Assembly (NCBI GenBank): GCA_964385465.1
Contig: CAYLPJ010000083.1
Location: forward strand, 1 to 20,092
Direction: 5' to 3'
From: CAYLPJ01 sp964385465
Lineage (GTDB): Bacteria; Planctomycetota; Phycisphaerae; SM23-33
Length of the DNA stretch: 20,092 nt
Shown: positions 6,724-13,205 of the stretch, piece after piece
Layout: every line of letters begins with the position of its first letter
Position numbering within the stretch: the stretch's first letter is position 1
Notes under the pieces: model-generated
Told to the model about the DNA's origin: nothing
Databases searched by the model: none
What the model saw: the letters and a program-made list of their open reading frames with translations, nothing else
Program-made: the position numbers and the translations under genes

Positions 6724-8489
6724 GGTCGCGGCCTCCGGGCCGCCTTCTGGCGCTTGCGCCGGGAGTTGATCTGCCGGCGGAGCTTCCGGGCGGACCAGTC
6801 CTCGAGCATCCGCCAGTAGGGCTTGAAGGGCACGCGGCCCATGCCCACCCGGCGGAGGTAGCCCATGAGCATGCGCAGCCGCCCGGCGCGGTTGACGGCG
6901 TGGCACTTCAGCAGGGAGACGTTGAGGCGCATGAGCCCCTGGAACCGCCGGCGGGCGGTGAGGACGCGCGGGCGATTGAGGCCGTCCAGGCCCACGAGCA
7001 CGATCTCGGGGCTCTCCCGGGGCGACCACCGCACGCGCAGCGTGTTGGCCTTGAGGTTGCGGTGGGCGAAGCGGTTGTCGTGCAGGCGGCGCAGGAGCCG
7101 CCCGAGCTGCCAGAGCACCTCCCGGGCGAGCTGGCGCTGCTGGGGGGCGGTCAGCGGGATGTCTCCGGCGGGGGGGACGGCCAGCCAGGCGTTGAGGAAC
7201 TCATCCAGCCGCGGGGCGTCGACGGCCTCGGTGATGAGGATGCTGTCCCGCAGGGCGACCCCGGCGCGGCGCTCGAGGGCGGCCAGGGGCAGGGCGGTGG
7301 CGACGTGGCGTGTCAGCAGCGCGTGGCCGAGGCGGAAGGCCCGGTCCGGCGGGGAGCCGCGGAAACAGTCCAGCACGTTCTTCCACCATCGCTTGCGCCG
7401 CGACCGTTTGACGTAGACGTCCACCTCGTGGCTGCCGATCCGCATCCGCCGGCGGACCACCAGGCTGGAGCGCGAGTTCTTGACCTGCTCGGCGCCCTCG
7501 GCGTCGGCGTCCAGCAGGGCTTCGGGTTCGGCGAGGGCCGCTCGCCACTCATCGGGCGTGAAGACGCACCCGGCCGCCTTCGAGCCGCCCAGCTTCCGCT
7601 TGGACGCCAGGATCACCCGCGCCCGCCAGCCGCGGGGCAGGACCAAGCGGGTGAAGTACTTGCCGCGCCCGAACATCCGCCGGTCTCGCTGGCGATGCTG
7701 GCGTGTCGTGTGCAGCGCGGCGAAGTGCTCGACCAGCACCTGCCAGCCGCGGAGGGAGCCCTCGGCGCCGGCGGCGGCGAGGTAGTGCTTGAGAAACCGC
7801 AGGCGCTCGGTGCGGCTGGTCATGTGGTAGCGGTCGTGGAAGAGGTGGGCCAGATTGGCCGCCCGTTCCCGCCGGCTCAGCCGTCTCCGCCGCCCGGCGC
7901 GGTGGAGGTCCATCAGCACCAGGCGGACGTCCTCGTCCTCGCCGTCGGTGCGGACCAGCACATTGCCGCAGTGCAGGTCGCGGTGGACGATCCCCGCGGC
8001 GTGCATGCGTCCGACCATGCCGGCCAGCTCGACGATGGCCCGCTGGATGCGCCGCTTGCCCGCCGGTCCGGCGCCGAGCTGCTCGGCGTGCCAGGCGTCC
8101 GCGGGCTTGGCCGGCTCGACGGCGCGGGTGGCCAGCCACTGGCGGGTGCCGTCGGCGCAGGCCGCCAGGGCCGGGGCGGTCGCCACCCCGTGACGGGCGA
8201 GGAACGTCGTGTAGCGGAACTCCCGCATCGCGTCGCTGCTGCCGAGGATCCGCAGCACGCGGTGGACGGCCGAGCGGCTGTGGAAGTGCTTCACGTAGAT
8301 CGTCACGCCGTCGATCTCGCCGCGGTAGACTGTCCGCGAGGCGTTCTGCTTGACCCGGCGCCACGTGTCGGCGGGGGGCGCGCACAACTCGTCGAGATGC
8401 CCGGAGAGCAACGCGGCGGCGCGGTCGTCGGCGAAGGCCACCTGCGCCTCGTTCGCCCGATCCACATGGCCCGATCCGTCGGTGGTCAT
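6720..8489 (-). CDS. WaaP/InaA-like lipopolysaccharide kinase with a second, degenerate kinase domain
   Basis: 589 residues with two kinase-like domains. Domain 1 (about 40-270) has the ATP Lys K67 (VTIYVKHF), helix-C Glu E90, catalytic loop H169-R-D171-L-H-C-G-N176 and metal Asp D194 (LVLMDLHRA), so it looks active. Domain 2 (about 340-540) repeats the layout with K361 (VDVYVKRS), but the equivalents of the other residues are A384, N478 (HRN instead of HRD), T483 and G500, so it looks catalytically dead. WaaP and KdkA phosphorylate LPS-core heptose or Kdo; placement between two glycosyltransferase genes supports such a role here. The C-terminus is very basic (last 25 residues), suiting membrane contact. 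Start ATG 8489 has AGGA 6 nt upstream. The gene overlaps the next one by 4 bp. Confidence 0.85.
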   Translation of the reverse strand: MTTDGSGHVDRANEAQVAFADDRAAALLSGHLDELCAPPADTWRRVKQNASRTVYRGEIDGVTIYVKHFHSRSAVHRVLRILGSSDAMREFRYTTFLARHGVATAPALAACADGTRQWLATRAVEPAKPADAWHAEQLGAGPAGKRRIQRAIVELAGMVGRMHAAGIVHRDLHCGNVLVRTDGEDEDVRLVLMDLHRAGRRRRLSRRERAANLAHLFHDRYHMTSRTERLRFLKHYLAAAGAEGSLRGWQVLVEHFAALHTTRQHRQRDRRMFGRGKYFTRLVLPRGWRARVILASKRKLGGSKAAGCVFTPDEWRAALAEPEALLDADAEGAEQVKNSRSSLVVRRRMRIGSHEVDVYVKRSRRKRWWKNVLDCFRGSPPDRAFRLGHALLTRHVATALPLAALERRAGVALRDSILITEAVDAPRLDEFLNAWLAVPPAGDIPLTAPQQRQLAREVLWQLGRLLRRLHDNRFAHRNLKANTLRVRWSPRESPEIVLVGLDGLNRPRVLTARRRFQGLMRLNVSLLKCHAVNRAGRLRMLMGYLRRVGMGRVPFKPYWRMLEDWSARKLRRQINSRRKRQKAARRPRP

Positions 8490-8520
8490 ACGGCTTCCTG
8501 CGCGATCTGCCGGCCGGCGG

Positions 8521-9585
8521 TCAGTAGACCGTCGCGGCCCCGGCGGCGGCGTAGATGTTCTGGAGCGTCTTTCGCGCCGCGTCGGGCGCGAACCGTTGCG
8601 CGGCGGCCGCTGCGGCGGCGCCCAGCCGGTCGCGGAGTTCGCCTTCCTCGATGAGCCGCAGCATGGCCCCGGCGGCGGCGCGGGGGTCGTCGGGTGGGAC
8701 CAGCAGGGCGTCGCGCCCGCCGCCGGCCAGCTCGACGGCGGCGGGGGTGGCGGCGGCGGCGACGGGCAGCCCGGCGGCGATCGCCTCGGCCAGCGCGTGG
8801 GTGCCCACGGGTCGCCGTTGGAAGACCGCCGCGGCGTCGGCGGCGGCGAGGGCGGCGCGGAGGTCCATGGCGTCGCCGACGAAGTGGTGCTCGTCGTCGT
8901 AGCCGGTCGTGCCGGCGAAGAACCGCACGGAATCGGCCAGCGGGCCCCCGCCGTGGAAGATCAGGGGAACCCCGCCGCGGACCTGTCGGACGATCCCGTG
9001 GGCCCACGCGGCCAGGTCGTGCCCGGCGCCGCGGACCATCGGCTGGGTAACCGCGAAGCAGACGTCCGCCTCGCCGATGTCCAGCTCGGCGCGGGCGGCG
9101 GCGCCGAGGGCGCCGGCATCCTCGCCGGCCGGCTCGGCCGCGGGGGGCAGCACGTGAAGCATCCCCGCGGGAAGGTCCGCCCGCCGCAGGGCGGAGGCGT
9201 CGGCGTGGGTGGGCACCGTCACGCTTGCAAGCCCGGCGCCGATCAGGCGTTGCAGGTCGGCCAGCTCGGCGCCGCGCGGGGCGGCGGGCAGGGAGACGAC
9301 GACCGGCAGGCCGGTGGCCAGGCCGGCCTCGCGGGCGGCGCGGAGGGCATCCGGCGACCAGGCGTGCAGCGCGTCGGTGTCCGAGCCCGGGCGATCGCCA
9401 AGCCGCCACCCGGCGGCCGTGGCCGAACCGAGCGGCCGGTGGACGGGCTCGACGCCGCCGAGGCGTGCGTGCCCGGGCGCCGCCCCGATGCTGACGACGC
9501 GGTCGCCCCGCCGGCGGAGCCGCGCGAGCTGGCGCAGCATGTCCCGTCGGGTCTCGGCGTCGATCACGTGCGTCACGGTGCCCAT
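8521..9585 (-). CDS. GT4-like (GT-B fold) glycosyltransferase
   Basis: 354 residues. The N-terminus MGTVTHVIDAETRRDMLRQLARLRRRGDRVVSIG is typical of GT4 enzymes that build glycans from nucleotide sugars. The C-terminal donor half has HGGGP (211-215), EHHFVGDAMDLRAALAAADAAAVFQ (232-256), and A-E268-AIAAGLPVAA with E285 in PAAVELAGGGRDALLVPPDDP, the paired Glu region that binds the sugar nucleotide. The protein is shorter in its N-terminal half than most GT4 members and very rich in Ala. It is the first gene of a four-gene unit running to 5094, with 31 bp before the kinase gene. There is no Shine-Dalgarno at ATG 9585; a promoter ends exactly 7 nt upstream, so the mRNA may be leaderless. Acceptor and sugar are unknown. 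Confidence 0.8.
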   Translation of the reverse strand: MGTVTHVIDAETRRDMLRQLARLRRRGDRVVSIGAAPGHARLGGVEPVHRPLGSATAAGWRLGDRPGSDTDALHAWSPDALRAAREAGLATGLPVVVSLPAAPRGAELADLQRLIGAGLASVTVPTHADASALRRADLPAGMLHVLPPAAEPAGEDAGALGAAARAELDIGEADVCFAVTQPMVRGAGHDLAAWAHGIVRQVRGGVPLIFHGGGPLADSVRFFAGTTGYDDEHHFVGDAMDLRAALAAADAAAVFQRRPVGTHALAEAIAAGLPVAAAATPAAVELAGGGRDALLVPPDDPRAAAGAMLRLIEEGELRDRLGAAAAAAAQRFAPDAARKTLQNIYAAAGAATVY

Positions 9586-9592
9586 CGGCGAG

Positions 9593-9621
9593 ATGATACC
9601 GACCGGGCCGGCCCCGGGCAA
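9593..9621 (-). promoter_or_regulatory. Promoter of the glycan operon, leaderless arrangement
   Basis: Minus strand: TTGCCC (9621-9616), a 17-bp spacer, TATCAT (9598-9593), then 7 nt to ATG 9585. No ribosome-binding site fits between them, so the transcript should begin at the start codon. Confidence 0.6.
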
Positions 9622-9637
9622 CCGGGCTCGGGACCGC

Positions 9638-9655
9638 CCGAAAACCGGTTTTCGG
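9638..9655. promoter_or_regulatory. 18-bp perfect palindrome, probable operator
   Basis: CCGAAAACCGGTTTTCGG is perfectly self-complementary with no loop, which suits a dimeric DNA-binding protein better than an RNA hairpin. It sits 16 bp behind the -35 box of the minus-strand glycan operon and directly next to the possible -35 of the plus-strand mosaic gene, so one regulator could act on both. The binding protein is unknown. Confidence 0.5.
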
Positions 9656-9684
9656 TAAACGGCAGGGCGCCCGGGGGCAATAAT
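9656..9684 (+). promoter_or_regulatory. Possible promoter of the mosaic secreted-protein gene
   Basis: TAAACG (9656-9661), a 17-bp spacer and AATAAT (9679-9684). The -10 matches the consensus at five of six positions and the -35 at only three, which fits an activator-dependent promoter beside the adjacent palindrome. The leader would be about 70 nt and ends in a strong AAAGGAG site. Confidence 0.35.
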
Positions 9685-9762
9685 GACCGATGAGGCACCC
9701 CGGTCCCGCCGGCGGCGCCTGCGTGGACCGCACTTCCAAGGACGTCCGAAAGGAGACCGACC

Positions 9763-11220
9763 ATGTCTCGACGAGCCCTGACCTGCACCGTCCTGTCTCT
9801 GCTGTGTGCCCTGGCCCTGCCGGCCTTCGGCGACCGCGATGGCGACCGCGACCGCGGCCGCGAGCGGGAGCGCGAGCGCCCGCTTGCCCGCAGCCGCGAC
9901 CGGGATCGCGAACACGAGGAACGCGAGCATCGCCGCCGCGAGGGCGAGCGAGAGCGCCGGGAGCGGGAACATCGCGAGCGGGAGCACCGGGAGCGGGAGG
10001 AGCGGGAGCACCGCGAGCACCGCGAGCACCGCGAGCGCGAGCACCATCGCCCGGAGCTGGAGGTCATCGAGTTGCACCACATCCCGGCCGACGCGTTCAT
10101 GCACGTCCTCGGCCAGCTCGGGGAGAACGAGCGGCTCGGGGAGATGCTGGAGCAGATCCCCCTGGCCGTCTGCGAGCACTCCAACACCATCGTGGTCATC
10201 GGCCCGCCGGAGGTCCACGAGCTCTTCCACCGCCTGGCCGAGGGCATCGATCGCCCGAGCGAGTTCCACCAGCGGATGGAGCACCTCGAGCGCGAGCGCC
10301 GCGGCCCGCGCCCCGGCGGCCCGCCGTGCCCGAGCGGCTTTCGCGGCCGCCCGCCGATGGGGCCCGGGCGTTCGGGTCCCTGCCCGAGGGGCGGTCGGGG
10401 CATGGGCCCCGGTAGCGGCATGGGCCCCGGGCGCTGGACGGGGCCCGGCAAGGGGATGGGCTTCGGCCGGCCCGGCCCGTGCCCGATGGGCCGGCCCGGG
10501 ATGGGGCCGGGCCGTGGCAAGGGCCCCGGTCGCGGTTTCGGTCCCGGTCGCACGGGCCCGTGCCCGCCGTGCCCGCCCGGTGCCGGGCGAGGCCCTGGCC
10601 CGCGCGGCGCCTGCCCGCCGGATGGGCCTTGCCCCGACGGCCCCCCGCGCGGCCGCGGTTGGCGTTCGGGCCGTCACGAAGGCCCGGGCGGCGGGCCCGA
10701 GGCCATGCTCCACGGGGCCCTCGCAGACCCCGCCGGCGAGGCGATGAACCGGCTGCTGCACCCCAAGGGCGCCGAGATCCTCCGGCTCAGCGACAAGCAG
10801 TTCGAGCGGTTGGAGGATATCCGCGCCGAATACCGCGAGAACGTGAACAACCTTCGCCGCCGCATCCGGCATGCCCTGGAGGACCACCGGGGCCCTCGCG
10901 AGCGGGCGGCGTTCGTCCGCGAGGTCGCCCCGAAGATCGGCGGCCGCATGGCCGAGCTGATGGGCGAGCTGAAGGATCGCGTGGGCGGCGTGCTGGATGA
11001 GCAGCAGCGTCAGAAGGCCGAGCGTCTCGTGCGCGGCGACGGCCCGCCGCCGTGGGCGCGGGCGCACCCAGATCGCGACCGCGACGAGAAGAGCGACGAG
11101 GAGTGCGACGACGATCGCGACGACCGCGACGATGACGAAGACGATGATGAAGACGATGACGACGACGATGACGACGATGGCGGGCGCAGAGGTGGTCGCC
11201 GGCATGACCGTCGTCGGTAG
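9763..11220 (+). CDS. Secreted low-complexity mosaic protein (charged helix, secretin-N-like, Gly/Pro/Cys-rich, Spy-like, poly-Asp tail)
   Basis: 485 residues; I know no full-length relative. Start ATG 9763 has AAAGGAG 7 nt upstream. Parts in order: signal peptide 1-23 (cleavage after AFG); 24-98 almost only Arg, Glu, Asp and His in REREHRE-type repeats, a candidate single alpha-helix; 98-164, a small folded unit (VIELHHIPADAFMHVLGQL, then NTIVVIGPPEVHELFHRL) resembling a short secretin N-domain; 181-312, Gly/Pro/Arg/Met repeats (GMGPG, GPGRG) with seven Cys each followed by Pro (189, 207, 240, 267, 270, 284, 290); 330-424, an all-helical region (ILRLSDKQFERLEDIRAEY, VLDEQQRQKAERL) resembling Spy/CpxP-type periplasmic proteins; 441-472, a poly-Asp/Glu tail; and 473-485, a basic end. 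It is probably periplasmic or surface-bound. Metal binding or mineral/polymer interaction is speculation from composition. Confidence 0.75.
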   Translation: MSRRALTCTVLSLLCALALPAFGDRDGDRDRGRERERERPLARSRDRDREHEEREHRRREGERERREREHREREHREREEREHREHREHREREHHRPELEVIELHHIPADAFMHVLGQLGENERLGEMLEQIPLAVCEHSNTIVVIGPPEVHELFHRLAEGIDRPSEFHQRMEHLERERRGPRPGGPPCPSGFRGRPPMGPGRSGPCPRGGRGMGPGSGMGPGRWTGPGKGMGFGRPGPCPMGRPGMGPGRGKGPGRGFGPGRTGPCPPCPPGAGRGPGPRGACPPDGPCPDGPPRGRGWRSGRHEGPGGGPEAMLHGALADPAGEAMNRLLHPKGAEILRLSDKQFERLEDIRAEYRENVNNLRRRIRHALEDHRGPRERAAFVREVAPKIGGRMAELMGELKDRVGGVLDEQQRQKAERLVRGDGPPPWARAHPDRDRDEKSDEECDDDRDDRDDDEDDDEDDDDDDDDDGGRRGGRRHDRRR

Positions 11221-11303
11221 CGCGGGGGGCTGACCGAACCGGCGCAGAGTCCGGCCCTTCCCGGGGCGATCGCACCGCTGCCGCCGCGGCGTCCCCCAAA
11301 GGG

Positions 11304-11319
11304 CGCCGCCCTGGCGGCG
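11304..11319. terminator. Possible bidirectional hairpin between convergent genes
   Basis: CGCCGC-CCTG-GCGGCG lies between the end of the mosaic gene (11220) and the end of the histidine kinase gene (11328). There is no T tract on either strand, so intrinsic termination is uncertain. Confidence 0.25.
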
Positions 11320-11327
11320 GGGGTGGC

Positions 11328-12947
11328 TCAGGCCATGGTCTTGGCCGAGCCGTCGGTGTCCTCGGGGGTCAGGGCGGGCAGCGTGATGGTGAACGTCGTG
11401 CCCTCGCCGACGGAGGAGTCCACGTCGATCGAGCCGTGGTGTTCCTCGGCGACCTTCCTGGCAACGGCCAGGCCGAGGCCCGTGCCCTTCTGGCCCTTGC
11501 TGGAGAAGAAGGGCGTGAAGATGCGGTCGATCTGGTCTTCCTCGATTCCGCTGCCGTTGTCGAAGACGCGGATCGTCACCTGGCGGTGCATGGAGTCGTA
11601 CTTGCTGGCGACGGTGACGACGCCCTTGTCGTCCTCGACGGCGTCCAGCGCGTTGGTGACGAGGTTCAGCAGCGCCTGGCTGAGCCCGCCGGCGTCGGCG
11701 GGGATCGGGGGCATGTCGTCAAGGTCCGTCAGCAGCGCCACGCCCCGCTCGTCCGCCTGCCCGGCGAACAGGTCGGTGCACTCGCGGATCACGTGGTTGA
11801 CGTTCACGTTCTCCAGCAGCGGCTGGCGGCTCTTGCTGAACGCCAGCATGTTCAGGATCAGGCCGTTGATCCGCTCGAGGTTCCGCTGGACGATCGGCCA
11901 GGATTTCTTCGCCTTGCCCGCGTCGTCGGCCTCGAGGCCCTTCTCGACCAGCTCCACGCCGGCGTCCAGCGCCTGGAGGATGTTCTTGATGTGATGGGAG
12001 AGGTGGGCGACCGTCTCGCCAACCGCCGCCAGCCGCTCGGACTGCACCGCCGACTGGTGCAGCTTGACGTTCTCGATGGCCAGCCCCGTCTGGTAGCCGA
12101 TGGCCGTCAACAGCCGGAGCTGCTCGGTCGAGTAGGCGTGCTCGGAGACGCTGCAATCGATGTGGATGACGCCGAGGATCTTGTCTCGGCCGTTGATCGG
12201 CGCGCAGATGGCCGAGCGGATGCCGAAGTCGTGGACGCTCTTGCCGGAAGCGAAGCGGGAGTCGCTCATGGCGTTGGAGCAGAGCACGCCGACCTGCTTC
12301 TCCACGACGTCGTTGATGATGGTGCGGCTGATGGGGACCTGCTCGTCGCCGATCTTCTCGCTGATGCGGCTGGCGGCGAGGCGGAGCTTGCCGTTCTCGT
12401 CGATCCGCATGATGTAGGCGCGGTCGGCGCGGAAGACGTCGAAGACCTTGTCGAGGGTCTTCTGGAGCAGCAGGGGGATGTTGAAGATCGAGCCGACGTC
12501 GGCGATGAGCTCGTAGAGGACGCGGATGTTGCCGATGGCCTCGGCCCCGGCCTCGGGGGTGGGGATGATGACCGAGTCCTCGTTGCTGGGGATGGTCGCG
12601 ACGATGGCGGCGTCCACGAGCGAGCCGTTCTCGTCGAGGTCGACGTTCGGCTCGGCGGGCTGGCCCCCGCCGAAGACCATCAGCGTCGTCCCGCAGCGGA
12701 TCTGGTCGCCGCGGTTGACCGGCATCGGCCGGGCGACCTTCACGCCGTTGAGGTACGTGCCGTTCGCCGAGCCGAGGTCCTCCAGCAGCCAGCCGCCGTT
12801 CTGGGGTACCAGCCGGGCGTGGCGGCGCGAAACGGTCTCGTCGGCCAGCCGCACTGTGCAGCGCTGGCGCCCGACGAGGTTCTCGCCGTCGTACAGGTCA
12901 AACAGACGGTCTTTATCCGTCCCCTGGATGATCAGAATCGATGCCAT
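11328..12947 (-). CDS. FHA-GAF sensor histidine kinase
   Basis: 539 residues, soluble, with no membrane helix. FHA domain about 20-95: G26-R27, S40-R-R-H43, and GSANGTYLNG (59-68), which binds phosphothreonine. GAF domain about 145-295 (LQKTLDKVFDVFRADRAYIM; APINGRDKILGVIHID). Dimerisation/phosphoacceptor helix about 300-375 with LSHHIKN: H318 is the likely phosphorylated His, and H319 stands where most kinases have Glu or Asp. The ATPase domain follows: N box ALLNLVTNALDAV (425-437), G1 DNGSGIEE (463-470), F box FTPFFSSKG (477-485), G2 GTGLGLAV (488-495). This architecture suggests input from a Ser/Thr kinase cascade through FHA plus a small-molecule or redox input through GAF. No response regulator lies in the window. 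ATG 12947 has no convincing Shine-Dalgarno. Confidence 0.93.
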   Translation of the reverse strand: MASILIIQGTDKDRLFDLYDGENLVGRQRCTVRLADETVSRRHARLVPQNGGWLLEDLGSANGTYLNGVKVARPMPVNRGDQIRCGTTLMVFGGGQPAEPNVDLDENGSLVDAAIVATIPSNEDSVIIPTPEAGAEAIGNIRVLYELIADVGSIFNIPLLLQKTLDKVFDVFRADRAYIMRIDENGKLRLAASRISEKIGDEQVPISRTIINDVVEKQVGVLCSNAMSDSRFASGKSVHDFGIRSAICAPINGRDKILGVIHIDCSVSEHAYSTEQLRLLTAIGYQTGLAIENVKLHQSAVQSERLAAVGETVAHLSHHIKNILQALDAGVELVEKGLEADDAGKAKKSWPIVQRNLERINGLILNMLAFSKSRQPLLENVNVNHVIRECTDLFAGQADERGVALLTDLDDMPPIPADAGGLSQALLNLVTNALDAVEDDKGVVTVASKYDSMHRQVTIRVFDNGSGIEEDQIDRIFTPFFSSKGQKGTGLGLAVARKVAEEHHGSIDVDSSVGEGTTFTITLPALTPEDTDGSAKTMA

Positions 12948-13205
12948 GACAGGAACGTCCGCCCGGGGAGCACCCGGGGGCCCTCGGCCGCGCCGTGGCG
13001 GCCCGATACCACAACCCTGGCGCCGAAAACTGCTTCTACATATGCATTCCCGGTGCCGTTCGCGTCGACCTGCCCAGCGATATGGAGAATGGATGTATGA
13101 GAATATGAATGGCGGTCAAAACCCGAGCACGCGACGCCAAACGGCCCACCAGCATAAGCATACGACCGAGCGGCTCTCCTGTCAATGCCCGCTGCGCCGC
13201 GGCGT
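12948..13205 (-). other. Intergenic leader region upstream of the histidine kinase, locally AT-richer
   Basis: No convincing gene. It begins on the minus strand with the strong promoter at 13185-13157 and would form a leader of about 200 nt for the kinase mRNA, or a small RNA. It contains an AT-richer patch (about 13033-13111) with tandem-like GAGAAT and ATG-rich words, and CCGAAAAC at 13023-13030, the half-site of the 9638 palindrome. A 41-codon minus-strand frame starting at 13161 overlaps the -10 box and is unlikely to be translated. Confidence 0.4.
13157..13185 (-). promoter_or_regulatory. Strong sigma70-type promoter upstream of the histidine kinase
   Basis: Minus strand: a perfect TTGACA (13185-13180), a 17-bp spacer and TATGCT (13162-13157), with TATGCT repeated at once (13156-13151). 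The expected start is near 13150, about 200 nt before the kinase ATG. It lies just downstream of the anti-sigma-like gene stop. Confidence 0.6.

Noticed and set aside
9683..9781. A 32-codon plus-strand leader frame upstream of and overlapping the mosaic gene start
   Set aside because: No Shine-Dalgarno and no recognisable sequence; a short open frame is expected by chance at this GC content.
8521..11205. A long minus-strand frame extending the glycosyltransferase gene to 894 codons across the mosaic gene
   Set aside because: Glycosyltransferase homology begins at ATG 9585, where a promoter ends 7 nt upstream. The extension is low-complexity sequence antisense to a gene with its own Shine-Dalgarno and signal peptide.
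13036..13161. A 41-codon minus-strand peptide frame (starting MLMLVGRLASRARVL)
   Set aside because: Its ATG lies inside the -10 box of the strong promoter, upstream of the expected transcript start, and AGGAG is 14 nt away. It could not be translated from that promoter.
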